From: Peptococcaceae bacterium
Lineage (GTDB): Bacteria; Bacillota; Desulfitobacteriia; Desulfitobacteriales; Syntrophobotulaceae
Length of the DNA: 64,000 nt
Direction: 5' to 3'
NCBI GenBank assembly: GCA_012517475.1
Contig: JAAYUV010000060.1
Coordinates: 1-64,000 of the forward strand
Shown: positions 26,922 through 37,424 of the stretch, piece by piece
How positions within the stretch are numbered: the stretch's first letter is position 1
Layout of the letters: each line of letters starts with the position of its first letter
Notes under the pieces: generated by a model
Told to the model about the DNA's origin: nothing
Seen by the model: the letters and a program-made list of their open reading frames with translations, nothing else
Database searches by the model: none
Program-made: the position numbers and the translations under genes

Positions 26922-27815
26922 TTATTTTCGCGCAAAAGTAAGCCTCTGTTCACCCTCCGATTCGGCCTTCACTTTATAAACAGCAAAGACACCAAGTACA
27001 AGACATAGAATAGCCCCTATGAGTCCTATTCCTCCGACTATAAGCTTATTACTGCTAACAAAAAGCATTGCCCAAATCCCATAGTTATTGGCATTAAACA
27101 CGGAATGTATAAATCCTGCAAGAACCGTACTTCGTGTCTTAAACCATATATAACCCATCCACATTCCAAGTCCTGTTACAGTGAGAAAATGTAGAATCGC
27201 ACCCGGTAAAGCCTGATTGCCGTAAGCAAAGCCTAATATCAGTATCGTTAGAGTATGCCAAACCGCCCAAATCATACCCGATAATAACATCGCTTTGATT
27301 TTTCCCAATGGCTCTAATGCAGGGAGTAAAAATCCCCTCCATCCAATTTCTTCTCCAAGACTTGGAATCATATTGAATATTGGTGCACCAATAAACGTCA
27401 TTGCCGAAAAAGCAATAATCATTTGATACGCAGGCAATGGCAATGTCATGTTTGGTCTTACCGCCGAAAATTGATTCATAAAAGACGCAAGCGTAAAATC
27501 AGGTTTCATTATGAAAGCCCAGACAAATGCATAGTTTATAACAAACATCAGAAGAATTATCCCGTAAACTTTAGGATACATAGATAATTGCCCGATCTTA
27601 AACCCCAACTCTTTCAATGGTTTCCGCAGTACAAATTTTTGTGCAATAATCGCTCCAATGGCAGGGAAAAACATACATCCCAGAATAACCATTTGAGAAA
27701 AAATAGTCGGAACACCGACTAAAGTAAACCCTAGAAACTTTGCAATAAGTACGGCACTGACTGTTAATCCAAACGTAATAGTTAAAAATGTTATTAATGC
27801 TTTTTTATTAACCAT
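26922..27815 (-). CDS. CPBP-family intramembrane glutamic endopeptidase
   Basis: 297 residues and eight hydrophobic helices. The active-site motifs are present: GEEIGWRGFLLP (Glu-Glu and Arg), AVWHTLTI and HSVFNANN. In bacteria such proteases often process or confer immunity to secreted peptides. It is 37 bases downstream of an ABC-2 permease gene and probably co-transcribed with it. Confidence 0.88.
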   Translation of the reverse strand: MVNKKALITFLTITFGLTVSAVLIAKFLGFTLVGVPTIFSQMVILGCMFFPAIGAIIAQKFVLRKPLKELGFKIGQLSMYPKVYGIILLMFVINYAFVWAFIMKPDFTLASFMNQFSAVRPNMTLPLPAYQMIIAFSAMTFIGAPIFNMIPSLGEEIGWRGFLLPALEPLGKIKAMLLSGMIWAVWHTLTILILGFAYGNQALPGAILHFLTVTGLGMWMGYIWFKTRSTVLAGFIHSVFNANNYGIWAMLFVSSNKLIVGGIGLIGAILCLVLGVFAVYKVKAESEGEQRLTFARK

Positions 27816-27852
27816 AAACTTCTACCTCTTTTACCGTTTGAACCTTACTATT

Positions 27853-28638
27853 CTATATCAACTTCTCGGGCACAAATCCAGATGCAGTTTTGCGCATTAA
27901 TATATAGTCGATAACGAGGAAAACTGCCCCTAAAATGCCAAGTGTCAAATTATTTAAAATAAATAATCCTCCCATCTGACCTAGTAGCAGCAAAATCACT
28001 GGTACAACGATAAATGCACTCATTTGCTGTGCTTCCTGAAAGGTATTGGCTTTGGCAGATACAAAAACCATAAAAAATATTGCCATTACGGTCACTGCAG
28101 GAGAAACCCAGAAGATCAAAATCAGCCATTTTATATTGGGAAAAACCAATCTCCCGAAATAGAGCAAACCTCCAATATTCATAACAATTCCGAATACTAT
28201 TGCCGAAAGCAGAGTTACTACCAATGCCGGAACAGCACTACCAATTACCTTAGCAACAAAAAGCTCACGAATACTTATAGGTGTATAAAAAAGTGATTCC
28301 ATGGTTTTATGTTCCTTTTCTCCAACAAAGCTGCTTGCTCCAATTATACTGGAAGCCATGATAGGAATGAGAAGAAAAAATACAGGGAACATATAATTCA
28401 GGCCAATTTCAAAAAGCAGCTGGGAATTATCAAGCTCGTTAAACTTGCTGCCTAATGTTTTTACCATGTAGTCCATCCCATTAATTCCTGATACCCCATA
28501 CCTTGCTCCAATAACCAAAGCTAGCGGTAAAATCAGCATCATAATAAGTGGAACGATTATCATAGGAAGAAGCATTTGCTTGCTTCCAATCACTTCCTTA
28601 ATATCTTTAATTATCATGGCTCTCTGTATGCTATTCAT
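27853..28638 (-). CDS. ABC-2 type transporter permease
   Basis: 261 residues with about six membrane helices. The cytoplasmic loop VGEKEHKTMESLFYTPISIRELFVAKV is a typical coupling element of ABC-2 permeases (NatB/YhaP-like). It overlaps the ATPase gene by 4 bases. Export of a peptide, sodium or drug is possible. Confidence 0.9.
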   Translation of the reverse strand: MNSIQRAMIIKDIKEVIGSKQMLLPMIIVPLIMMLILPLALVIGARYGVSGINGMDYMVKTLGSKFNELDNSQLLFEIGLNYMFPVFFLLIPIMASSIIGASSFVGEKEHKTMESLFYTPISIRELFVAKVIGSAVPALVVTLLSAIVFGIVMNIGGLLYFGRLVFPNIKWLILIFWVSPAVTVMAIFFMVFVSAKANTFQEAQQMSAFIVVPVILLLLGQMGGLFILNNLTLGILGAVFLVIDYILMRKTASGFVPEKLI

Positions 28639-29540
28639 AAGTTTTCCCCCTTTTGAAAGCTGAAATATAAATCTTCAAGATTCCATTTAACTTGTCTGGC
28701 TTCGTATACCTTGCCTCCTCTGGACAAAATATCCTGCAGAATCCTGGTCACATCATCATCGGATTGTATGGTTATCCTAATTTTACCTTCGTGAGTTAAC
28801 TCAGATGATTTTATGTCCGGAAGACTTTCGCCCCGTATTTCAACATACCTTTTGCTGTTCCTTTGTTTAAGCAATTCATCAAATGTACCCATACCAAGCA
28901 TTCTACCTTTATGAATAAATCCATATAGTGTGCAGATTTCTTCTGCATACTTCAATTGATGGGTACATAGGAACACGGTAACACCTTGTTCAACAGATAA
29001 TTGCTTGATCATTTTTGTCACATTCATAGCTGCTTCGGGATCAAGTCCTGAAGTAGGTTCATCTAGGAATAAAACCTTCGGACTATGCAATAAAGCCCTC
29101 GCTATAGATAAACGTCGTTTCATTCCGGTACTGTATGCTTTCACCTTTTTGTTTTTAGCATCTGTCAGTTCCAAATATTCCAATAGAACAAAACTCCGTT
29201 CTCTAATTGCTGCTTCCGACATCCCATGTAATCGTCCGAAGAAATTCAGATTCTCAATGCCCGATAGATTTTCATACATTAAAGCAGTCTCTGTCATAAC
29301 ACCGCATAATTTATGAATCTCCACCTGATTTTTGGTAATGTCCATTCCCATTACCGATGCGTTACCTCCCGAAGGTTCAAGAATTCCGTTTAACAGCCTT
29401 ACTGTCGTTGTCTTTCCTGCACCATTAGAGCCTAAAAATCCAAATATTTCTCCTTGTTTAATTGAAAAACTAGTATCACTCAAAGCGATTTGATTTCCAT
29501 TATAGGATTTTTTTAAATTAATGGTTTCAATAGCATTCAT
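28635..29540 (-). CDS. ABC transporter ATP-binding protein
   Basis: 301 residues from an ATG with AAAAGGTG upstream. Walker A GSNGAGKTT, signature YSTGMKRRLSIARAL, Walker B VLFLDEPTSGLDPEA and switch His in CTHQL are all intact. A C-terminal extension of about 80 residues is normal for this subfamily. It works with the adjacent permease, and the regulator relic upstream once belonged to the operon. Confidence 0.93.
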   Translation of the reverse strand: MNAIETINLKKSYNGNQIALSDTSFSIKQGEIFGFLGSNGAGKTTTVRLLNGILEPSGGNASVMGMDITKNQVEIHKLCGVMTETALMYENLSGIENLNFFGRLHGMSEAAIRERSFVLLEYLELTDAKNKKVKAYSTGMKRRLSIARALLHSPKVLFLDEPTSGLDPEAAMNVTKMIKQLSVEQGVTVFLCTHQLKYAEEICTLYGFIHKGRMLGMGTFDELLKQRNSKRYVEIRGESLPDIKSSELTHEGKIRITIQSDDDVTRILQDILSRGGKVYEARQVKWNLEDLYFSFQKGENL

Positions 29541-29603
29541 TTTTATCACCTTTTACTGTTTTATTTGCATTAGCAAATCCAGTTTTCAGTAAGAAATTTT
29601 ATT

Positions 29604-30362
29604 TCAATTGCCTACGTTCAATTTAGTTTCAAGATTGTTTATTATATTTTTGTAGCCTGGCTTATCTGCAAGTGAAACAAATGCAGGGTTATCCTTTATT
29701 ATTTTCAGGACATCTTCCCTAATCACTTTTATATCCCTCGGAGCCCCCTTGTTCAGGTCGAATTCATCAAGCCACTCTTCCAATGAATCAAAGAAGCTAT
29801 CCCCATGCAGGGCAACAGCAAAATTGTCCGATGTACATACTTTCGAATAATCGCTGAGCATTTCAAGCGCTTTCTCCTGACTATTCTGTTCTGTATAGGC
29901 TAAAGCTGCAACATAATATATATTTGCCAGAAGGTCAGGCCTTAGTCTTTCCAATTCAAAAGTGTTTGAAATACTCAAAAACCTATTGAAAATAATTTCA
30001 AACTTTTCTTTGTCCTTCATGTGAATTGACAGATAAGACGGAGCAAATCCCAAAAGGCTGACAACATATTGATATATGCTTATCTGCAGGACCGACTTGG
30101 CCTTTTTGATATCCCCTTTCATCAGATAAGCATTTGAAAGAATGACTTCATCCCCCACGATAGGCTTTATGGTTCCGTCCAGAAGTTCCAGAATCTCCAG
30201 TGGTTTTTGCTGTACCAGATAGCTTATTGCTTCGATGGAATTTGCCTGCTTTGCCAGCCACACATCTTCGCTTTCCTTTTTAATATGCTCACAGAGCGAA
30301 ACAATTTCACTTAATATCTCTTCCTGTTTCTCCTTTTCCTTCGCGAGCATATAATGGTTCAA
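29604..30362 (-). pseudogene. XRE-type regulator without its HTH (C-terminal part)
   Basis: The 252 residues match the helical, TPR-like C-terminal domain that follows an N-terminal helix-turn-helix in clostridial regulators linked to ABC-2 exporters (LAKEKEKQEEILSEIVSLCEHIKKESEDVW..., ALHGDSFFDSLEEWLDEF). The frame begins at a TTG without ribosome site, and a stop lies a few codons upstream, so the DNA-binding domain is missing. The junction is near 30365-30380. Confidence 0.7.
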
Positions 30363-30455
30363 AAGCAGGATACTCTAAAATAGGAAATTTTTGGGGAAGA
30401 ATTTACTTTTTTGGGTGTGGATAGCACGTAATAGTAATAAAAGGAAGTGAAGAAT

Positions 30456-30897
30456 TTGCCAAGATTAGAGTATCGGTTATTCGATGAGAGCAAGGGTTAT
30501 CCCGTTTTATATATCCTATCCTGAAATTACGCTGAAAGAAATAGCACTGAGGTCTATCGTAGATTATTTGGTTATTGACGGAAAAGTATTGGAAAAAACC
30601 TCAGCGGCTTTTGAGCCTTCGACTTACGTCGTTTATTGTGAAGTATCGGACAATGACAGTCCTAATGAATCCGTTTCCGTAGGGCTTTTACATGGAAGTA
30701 AATTGCTGGAGATAAGGCAATACAGGGACGGTTATTAAACTTACCCGTTACTAAAGGCTTTTAAAGTGCAAGATGATCTGCTGAACTTTCTTATCAGCGA
30801 CTATATAACTTTAGATGCGATTGAGTGGGAAAAATCATCATCTGAGTTTGATGAAGACAGAAAAGCCTATGTATTATATGTCAAAGAACCAAAATAA
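30456..30897 (+). pseudogene. Unknown small protein gene, frameshifted
   Basis: A TTG start with AAGGAAG opens PRLEYRLFDESKGYPVLYIL; one base later in frame the reading continues as SYPEITLKEIALRSIVDYLVIDGKVLEK... A TAA at 30736-30738 interrupts YRDGY/TYPLLKAFKVQDDLLNF, and the end is YVLYVKEPK at 30897. Two lesions are therefore visible in a gene of about 147 codons. I do not know its function; it precedes a glutathionylspermidine-synthase-like gene on the same strand. Confidence 0.65.
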
Positions 30898-30984
30898 CCG
30901 GAAGGGATGGATAGAATACCGTGGATAAAAGTAAGAAGTTAGTGAGTATCTTCTTATCTTCTGTATTAGCAAACGCTTGACGCT

Positions 30985-31986
30985 GTGAGAATTTCAGTGC
31001 TGGAAGATGATGTAACTACCATAGGAAGATTCGACTTTGCCCAAACAAAAGAGGGCATCAAGATACTTGAATTTAATGCCGATACGCCAACCAGCATCGT
31101 CGAAGTATTTTCAGTTAACCAAAGCGTATGTGATTTTTTCAACAGAATAAACCCCAATAAAGGATTAGCCGAACAGCTTAAAGATGCTTTTGCTAAAGTC
31201 GTAAATAAATATAAAGAATTGGGGTACAAGACGGACAGCATAGTTTTTAGTTCTCTTGACTGGCATGAAGAAGATAAAGGAACTACGCTGTACCTGATGC
31301 AGCAATCAGGATTAAACGCAAAATTCGTAGCTCTGGAAGATTTAAGACTATATTCGGATAATCTCTGTTACTTGGAAAATGGGGAGTACAAACAAATCGA
31401 TGTATGGTTCAGGCTCCATGCCCTTGAAATGCTGGCAAAGGAAAAAGATGAGGATGGATTTGAGACCGGCGCACATATTCTTAACCTGGTAGCCAAAAGG
31501 AAACTCGCCCTCATTAATGCGCCATCAGCTTTTATCGCCCAAACAAAGGCTATGCAGGCGCTAATCTGGGGGTTGCATGAAGAGAATGAATTCTTTACAC
31601 AGGAAGAACACGAAACCATAGAGAAGTATATGCTGCCTACTTATATGGATAACAAGTTTGAAGGAAAGTGCAATTACGTGACCAAACCTTTCTACGGCAG
31701 AGAAGGCGGGGCAGTCAGCTTATACGCAAGCAACGGAGAGATTATTGCCAAGGATGAAGAAGAATACTACTGGGATCAGCCCTGTATCTACCAAAGAATG
31801 GTTGAACTTGAGGAATTACAAGCTGAAACAATTAACGGGCCCTATAAGGGCAGGTCTTTATGGGAGTCATTCCTAATAGGGGGGAAAGCCTCGGGCATTG
31901 GGCTCAGGGTAGGAGATTTGATTACCGGTAATTTGTCTTTCTTTTTGCCAATATGTGTTGAAGATAATAAAGGAAACGTGAGGTAA
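30985..31986 (+). pseudogene. Glutathionylspermidine synthase-like ATP-grasp protein, N-truncated
   Basis: 334 residues. GRFDFAQTKEGIKILEFNADTPTSIVEV and KPFYGREGGAVSLY are hallmarks of the YgiC/YjfC ATP-grasp family, and the C-terminus (LITGNLSFFLPI) is complete. The family normally has 60-80 more N-terminal residues; here the frame starts at a GTG without ribosome site shortly after an in-frame TAG (30967). The ATP-grasp core is otherwise intact, so a shortened protein might still be made. Confidence 0.75.
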
Positions 31987-31992
31987 GGGAAA

Positions 31993-32343
31993 ATGGGAAT
32001 CACCAATTTTTTAATGTACGTTGGGGTATCACTGCCATTGCTGGTAATAGGAATTTTTATTTTTTCCAAAACTACACCCTATGATGAGTTTAAAATTATG
32101 TTTGACGGTGACGAGTTAGAGGATAAGAAAAAAGTGGCTGCGGCCAATGCAGTGGCCTTTGACATTGGAGGCAAGGTGATTGGACTGGCCATGGCAATGG
32201 CATCCGCAGTGTATCACGCTGTCAGTCTGCTTGACCTGGCCCTCTGGGGCGGGATTGCGATGGTATCTATCATTATTATCTATTATCTTTTTGAAGTGTT
32301 AACACCCGGGTTACCCCCGCTGGTAAAATACTGGGAGCGGTGA
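31993..32343 (+). pseudogene. DUF350 membrane protein, C-terminally truncated
   Basis: The first about 105 residues contain two long hydrophobic helices and the FDIGGKVIGLAMAMASA motif of DUF350 (YjfL-type) proteins, usual partners of the ATP-grasp gene just upstream (6-bp gap). After FEVLTPG the frame enters the 3' part of an ion-channel gene out of frame and stops. The last helices of DUF350 are lost. Confidence 0.78.
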
Positions 32344-32486
32344 TATCATTGCTTGGCATCGGAATCGTGGCTCTGCCTACAGGCATCATTAGTTCCGGGC
32401 TTATAGAGGATGTTAAGAGTAGACAAAATGCCCAAAAAATAACCTGCCCACATTGCGGACAGGAATTTCACAAAGAAGAAATATAA
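32310..32486 (+). pseudogene. Voltage-gated ion-channel protein, 3' fragment
   Basis: The frame VTPAGKILGAVISLLGIGIVALPTGIISSGLIEDV, then CPHCGQEFHKEEI, is the S6 helix and C-terminal tail of bacterial voltage-gated potassium channels; the selectivity filter and voltage sensor are absent. It is joined directly to the DUF350 gene in another frame. Confidence 0.8.
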
Positions 32487-32829
32487 CGCCGTATAGCCTT
32501 CCATTATCTTCCCCACTCATAAAGACCGTATATTTTTCCAAGTGCTTTAGAATGATAAATCCTTTTGATACTCTCCTTTTCCAGCTATTTATGATGTCCT
32601 CTTCACTGGTGCTAAGAGAACTCTTACAACAAAAAAGATATTCATCAAGCAGCTTCTCATCTTCCCAAAGCATATTCCTAATTGGGAACAGCATTTGAGG
32701 ATCTAAGGTTTTAGCATCTTTTATTCTTTTCAATTCCGGGACAACTTTATGCTTACAATTTGTAAAATCAAGCAGCCCTAACCATATCTTAAAGAATCTT
32801 TGAGAATCATTTCGATTAAGATACATCAA
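32413..32829 (-). pseudogene. Hypothetical protein, 3' end replaced
   Basis: The first about 113 residues (YLNRNDSQRFFKIWLGLLDFTN...) look like a compact cytoplasmic protein; the last 25 are antisense to the ion-channel fragment. The original C-terminus is therefore probably missing. It begins 24 bases after the TOTE gene on the same strand and may have been a companion. I do not recognise the family. Confidence 0.5.
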
Positions 32830-32852
32830 TTCACTTCCCAGGTAAATAATAA

Positions 32853-35813
32853 TTACTTCATTGTTACCGATATACTTTTAATTAATTCATTGGCAATATT
32901 GGGGCTCTCCAACCTCATAATACTTTCTTCCGCTGTGCCGAAACTTAATAGATTGATACTTCCATACCAAACAATGTTTTGATCTACAATGGCAAATTTC
33001 TGATGTATTTTCGATTTATATACGATGCTTAACCCCGCATTTCTCAATAAATCAAAGGTATTCTGTAAAGCGACGATATCATGATCCTTATAATCTTCCG
33101 GTGGTCTGGTCACCACAATAACTTTAACCTTATTTTCTATGGCTGCAGACAGGTTTGGTAGCATCTGCAAACTGCGTTTTCTGGTAACAAACGGACTTAC
33201 GATTATGATTTCTCTTGAGGCATTAACAATATCATTGGCATATACGGGCATAAAACTGCTTTTATCAAAAATTATGTCAACCGACTCTGCCGCCATGTTA
33301 TCGCCTTTTGCTTTGTATCCAATAGCGGCATAGCCGTTCAGCCGTTTATGATACATCTTCTCCAGCATCCTGATATGAATATCCACATAATCATAGATTT
33401 GTACTTCGCTTTTATTTTCAAACAGGCGATGAAGCCTCCCTGCATATTGCTGCAAAGTCCCTTTCCAGGATATAGGCATGGCTAAGAATAATGTATCGAG
33501 ACGTGGTTCATCAAAGCCTTCACCAATATATTTCCCGGTCGCCACTAAGGTCAGCGTTCTATTATCAGGTGTTTCAGCAATTTGCTCCATGATTTGTTTG
33601 GTTTCTTTTGCACCCATACCACCCGTTAAGCGCATGACATCAGGGATTCTTTCACTCAGCTTTTTGGCCAGCAATTCTACATGAGCTGTTCTTTCTGTCA
33701 GAACAATGCAGTTTCTTCCACTTTCATGGTTTTTTATCACATCATCAATAATCTGTTGGTTTCTCACCTCGTTTACGACGATTTCGGAATAGAGTTCCTG
33801 GATTGAAACATCGTTCTCCTCCTTATCCAGAGGAACTTTGAAAGATGTAAATCTGGGTAAAACATAATGGTCGAAAGGCCTTCTATCCGCCTGTTTTTTT
33901 GCATCATCTTTGTATCTAACGGGACCGCACTGCATGAAGATGATCGGATGGTGCCCATCCTTTCTGGTCGGTGTTGCTGTCAAACCGTATACATATTTTG
34001 CATTGACACTTTTCAAGATACTTTCAAAGCTAAAGGCGGACACATGATGGCATTCATCAATAATAACCATGCCATAATTTTTTACACAGTCCCTGACCTC
34101 TCCTGATCTGTACAGCGATTGCATAACCGCAATATCAAGAATACCGTTTAGGTTATCCTTTCCTGCACCCAGTTGACCGATAATGCTTTTTGCTTTCTTA
34201 CTGCCCCTCTTATTCCTATCACCCTTATCCGGCAAAGTTTCATTAATTATTAGGAACTCTTCTAATCTTTTTTTCCATTGGGCAACCAAACTGACTCTAT
34301 CAACAAGAATGAGAGTATTTACCTTTCTCTCAGCTATGAGCTTGATGGCCACCACTGTTTTACCGAAAGCGGTTGTCCCACTGAGTATTCCATTGTCATA
34401 TTTCAGTAATTTTTCTAGGGCCAGTGGTTGCTCATCCCTTAGGTGACCATTGAATTCTACACATATACTATTACCATGGTTTGTCTCATCTCTTAATTGA
34501 ACATCGATTTCCAGCTCTTTGCTCATTTCTTTTAGGTCTGTCTCGCACCCCCTCGGCAAACATATGTATTCTGCTGTTTCCTCAGAACAGGATATGATCC
34601 TGGGTATCCTTGCGACTGACAGGCGCATGGCTTGGGCTTTATAAAACTCGGGATTTCGGAAAGCTGCTAAACGTTTCAGATGGTTTAAGCCACGATCCGT
34701 TATCCCCACTTTGGGTACAAAAAGCATGTTCACCTTTACAATTTCCAATTTTAGAGGAAAATCACTTTTTAGTAATTTTGTCCTGCCTGCTTCCCATGGC
34801 TTTTGTTCTTCTTGGCCCTCTTCCATAGTTCTTATTAACTCTCCCAGCTCGTTACCCTGGCTTAAGTTTGCCGTAAGCTTTTGGACTTGTTCTTGCGATA
34901 GTTTTTGAACCTTGGATAAAAACGCCCATTGATCAGTAAAGGCATTGCCGTATTCATCAATAAATTCGGAGTTTCTATTCTTTCTGGCGGCTTTTTGTAA
35001 CGGCAGGGCAATCAGGTTTCCCAAACCGCCTTTGGGAAGGGTATCCTGATTCGGAAATAACCGGTCATACGATTGAAACTTTAAGTCATGTCTTTTATTC
35101 ATGGCACATGTAAGCATCGCACTACCGAATCTTCTGACCAAAGTAGCAGATATCGGACTTTGAAAGAAAAACCAGGCATGGGCTCCCTGACCGGAGCGGG
35201 AACGTTCAACTGCCAAAGGGATATGAAACTCAAGACACACCTCTCGAAGTACGGTGATGTCCTGTGCCCATTCTTCGCCATCAAAATCAATGGCTAGAAA
35301 ATAACACGTTTCGTCCAAGCATAATGGGTAAATACCGGCCACAAAATTGTTATTTCCGCGCAAATGATCATCGATTACCTTTTCGTCCAATCCAGCATAT
35401 AGCTTATTGGTACAATTAACGCACCTTTCCTTAGGTTTCCGGCATAAACCGGGTTTCCATTCATTCAGACAGAACGGGGAATACCCGAAAGTTCCTTTTT
35501 TCGGGTTTTCCCACCTTACAGCATACACATCCTCCCGGCCTTTAAAAAGGGCCATAAACAACCTGATTTTTTCTTTGGGGTCTGAAGAGTTATTAATACT
35601 TGAAAAAGCCTGATCTCCAGGCGATTCCTTATCATTCACTTCTGATTCGAAGATGGATAAGGAATCAAAATCAAAAGCAGCCTGATGCTCTTGAACATCG
35701 GGAATTGCCTCTTCAAGACCAAGCTTAGCTTTCAAATTTCCGATTTCTGCTTTCAATTCTTCATTTTCAGACAACAGTGCCTGATATTTTTCAAACAACT
35801 CTTCAAACTTCAT
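32853..35813 (-). CDS. TOTE conflict-system protein: primase-helicase-PLD fusion
   Basis: 986 residues, intact. A coiled coil (about 1-35) is followed by an archaeo-eukaryotic primase domain (about 85-330) with a Cys4 zinc knuckle (115, 124, 131, 134), catalytic IDFDG (Asp176, Asp178) and SGQGAH (His212). An SF2 helicase occupies about 450-830: GTTAFGKT (479-486), DECH (587-590), TATPT (612-616) and QYAGRLHR. A C-terminal phospholipase-D-like domain has one HxK motif (His937, Lys939). AEP plus helicase fusions of this type are annotated as TOTE conflict systems, presumed to act against invading DNA. A RelB-like gene precedes it by 15 bases. Confidence 0.92.
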   Translation of the reverse strand: MKFEELFEKYQALLSENEELKAEIGNLKAKLGLEEAIPDVQEHQAAFDFDSLSIFESEVNDKESPGDQAFSSINNSSDPKEKIRLFMALFKGREDVYAVRWENPKKGTFGYSPFCLNEWKPGLCRKPKERCVNCTNKLYAGLDEKVIDDHLRGNNNFVAGIYPLCLDETCYFLAIDFDGEEWAQDITVLREVCLEFHIPLAVERSRSGQGAHAWFFFQSPISATLVRRFGSAMLTCAMNKRHDLKFQSYDRLFPNQDTLPKGGLGNLIALPLQKAARKNRNSEFIDEYGNAFTDQWAFLSKVQKLSQEQVQKLTANLSQGNELGELIRTMEEGQEEQKPWEAGRTKLLKSDFPLKLEIVKVNMLFVPKVGITDRGLNHLKRLAAFRNPEFYKAQAMRLSVARIPRIISCSEETAEYICLPRGCETDLKEMSKELEIDVQLRDETNHGNSICVEFNGHLRDEQPLALEKLLKYDNGILSGTTAFGKTVVAIKLIAERKVNTLILVDRVSLVAQWKKRLEEFLIINETLPDKGDRNKRGSKKAKSIIGQLGAGKDNLNGILDIAVMQSLYRSGEVRDCVKNYGMVIIDECHHVSAFSFESILKSVNAKYVYGLTATPTRKDGHHPIIFMQCGPVRYKDDAKKQADRRPFDHYVLPRFTSFKVPLDKEENDVSIQELYSEIVVNEVRNQQIIDDVIKNHESGRNCIVLTERTAHVELLAKKLSERIPDVMRLTGGMGAKETKQIMEQIAETPDNRTLTLVATGKYIGEGFDEPRLDTLFLAMPISWKGTLQQYAGRLHRLFENKSEVQIYDYVDIHIRMLEKMYHKRLNGYAAIGYKAKGDNMAAESVDIIFDKSSFMPVYANDIVNASREIIIVSPFVTRKRSLQMLPNLSAAIENKVKVIVVTRPPEDYKDHDIVALQNTFDLLRNAGLSIVYKSKIHQKFAIVDQNIVWYGSINLLSFGTAEESIMRLESPNIANELIKSISVTMK

Positions 35814-35828
35814 ATATCACCTAGTATT

Positions 35829-36047
35829 TCATATACCATAATCTCTGCGAATATCTGAAAAAGTCTCCGATGCAGATTTGACATTTCCTTGAACGAAGTC
35901 CGCATATCCTTTTTCCAACTTGGCATTCAAGCCCGCTTCGGTTAAGTCGGTATTCGATACCGGAATATCCAATTGTGCCAGAATTGATTCTACCTGTTCC
36001 TTAAGGCCCTGTTCAAGTTTTGCATAAAGATTTGTTTTTTTTACCAT
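35829..36047 (-). CDS. RelB/DinJ-like antitoxin with internal deletion
   Basis: 72 residues from an ATG with AAGGGG upstream. The N-terminal half (KKTNLYAKLEQGLKEQVESILAQLDIPVSN) and the C-terminal half (LNAKLEKGYADFVQGNVKSASETFSDIRRDYGI) both resemble RelB-type antitoxins, but about 25-30 residues of the second helix normally found between them are missing, in frame. No toxin gene is adjacent. It may be non-functional, or a leader gene for the TOTE protein 15 bases downstream. Confidence 0.6.
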   Translation of the reverse strand: MVKKTNLYAKLEQGLKEQVESILAQLDIPVSNTDLTEAGLNAKLEKGYADFVQGNVKSASETFSDIRRDYGI

Positions 36048-36280
36048 TGCCAATTACCCCTTCAAAGTAGTTAAAAATGCTTTATCATTTTTACCCGTTT
36101 ATCTGCCTCTCCGGCTCTACCATATTTAAAATCATCAATTTTTGAATTAAATTCAAGTAAAAATCTTTTTCAGAATGAAATTGCGTCCAAGTCACTACTG
36201 AAACCTTCTGTCCGCCCAAAGACTAACTCTAATGTAACATGCTCCTTAATCAATACCAAGTGTTTTTTGTAGAACATCAT

Positions 36281-37424
36281 TCATTTAATAAATTCCTTTA
36301 CTTCTTCTCCGGTTTTAAATACAAACGTTACCTCAATCAGCGACCTCACCCTGACCTTTTCGATAAGCCTCCTGAATATATCCCCATCAAACTTTTCAAG
36401 CGGCGATTCCTGCTTAATTAAAAACAGCTTCAAATCCTCAATCCGGTTGATTTGAATGATCTTCTGCGCTTTTTTATCCAAGAAGGTTTGTTTTAGTGCT
36501 CTGAATCGTTCAATCTCCGTAGCCAGTTGTTGATATTCCATGTCATAATTTACGGCATCAAGTCCTGTCTTAGCATTCAGACGAACCAGGCTCATCAGGT
36601 CCTGTTGAAGTTGAGCCAGGCGTTCATCGACCTGCTCCTGAGTGAATTCGTTCTCCGTTTCATCCAGTCCCTTGTTAATATTCTCAAAGAGTTTTTCCAG
36701 AAAGGCTTCTTTGCCGCCAAGTACCTGATTCATCGCCCTGATAAAAGCCTTTTCCAAGTCTTTTTCTATTACTGCCTTTTGAGGGCAAGCCTTTTCGCCG
36801 TTAATTTTATGATTGACGCACATCCAGACTCCTTTTCGGTATTTTCCTATACCCCAAATATTCCGGTTGAACTTAGCTCCACAGTTGCTGCAATAAAGTT
36901 TGCTGGAAAAAGGATGCTTGCTGGAATACTCACTCTTTCCGGTTTTCGAGTACCCCCGCAGGTTACCTCTCCTGGCCAACTCAGCCTGAACCGCTGCAAA
37001 CTCTTCTTTGGTAACGATCGGCTCATGACTGTTTTCAACGTAATACTTTTGGACATATAATAATACTTTTAGCGCTTTTACCTTCAAGAAATTCTCTGTA
37101 AATTCTCTTCACAATCTTAGCCTGTTCGGGCACAATCACCAGGTCGCCATTTTCATCTTTGGTATACCCTAAAAACCAGTTATGGTTGATCCGGACTTTG
37201 CCTTCCTGAAACCGGTAGACAATGCCCATATGGGTGACCTTTGATAAATTGGAACTCTCTTCTTGCAAGTGACGACATAATGGTTATCAACAAATCTCCC
37301 CGCCCGTCCAGCGTATTTATATTTTCCTTCTCAAAATAGACAGCAATATTTTTATTTTGAGCTGGCGGACATATTGCAGACATTTGATCGGTTTAGCCGG
37401 TATAATTTCAATGTTTTTTCGCAT
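36281..37424 (-). pseudogene. Large serine recombinase, multiply broken
   Basis: Pieces in order: start MRKNIEIIPAKPIK (ATG at 37422-37424, AGGTGGG upstream), then part of the catalytic domain ([30 protein letters not shown]), the recombinase domain ([32 protein letters not shown]) and, in another frame, the zinc ribbon (CSNCGAKFNR) with the C-terminal coiled coil. The nucleophilic Ser segment is deleted near 37360, and the frame is lost near 37263 and 37060. Such proteins integrate mobile elements. The intergenic sequence 36054-36280 holds no clear gene. Confidence 0.85.

Noticed and set aside
36054..36280. Minus-strand frame containing TWTQFHSEKDFYLNLIQKLM
   Set aside because: No start codon with ribosome site and no recognised family; kept only as possible debris.
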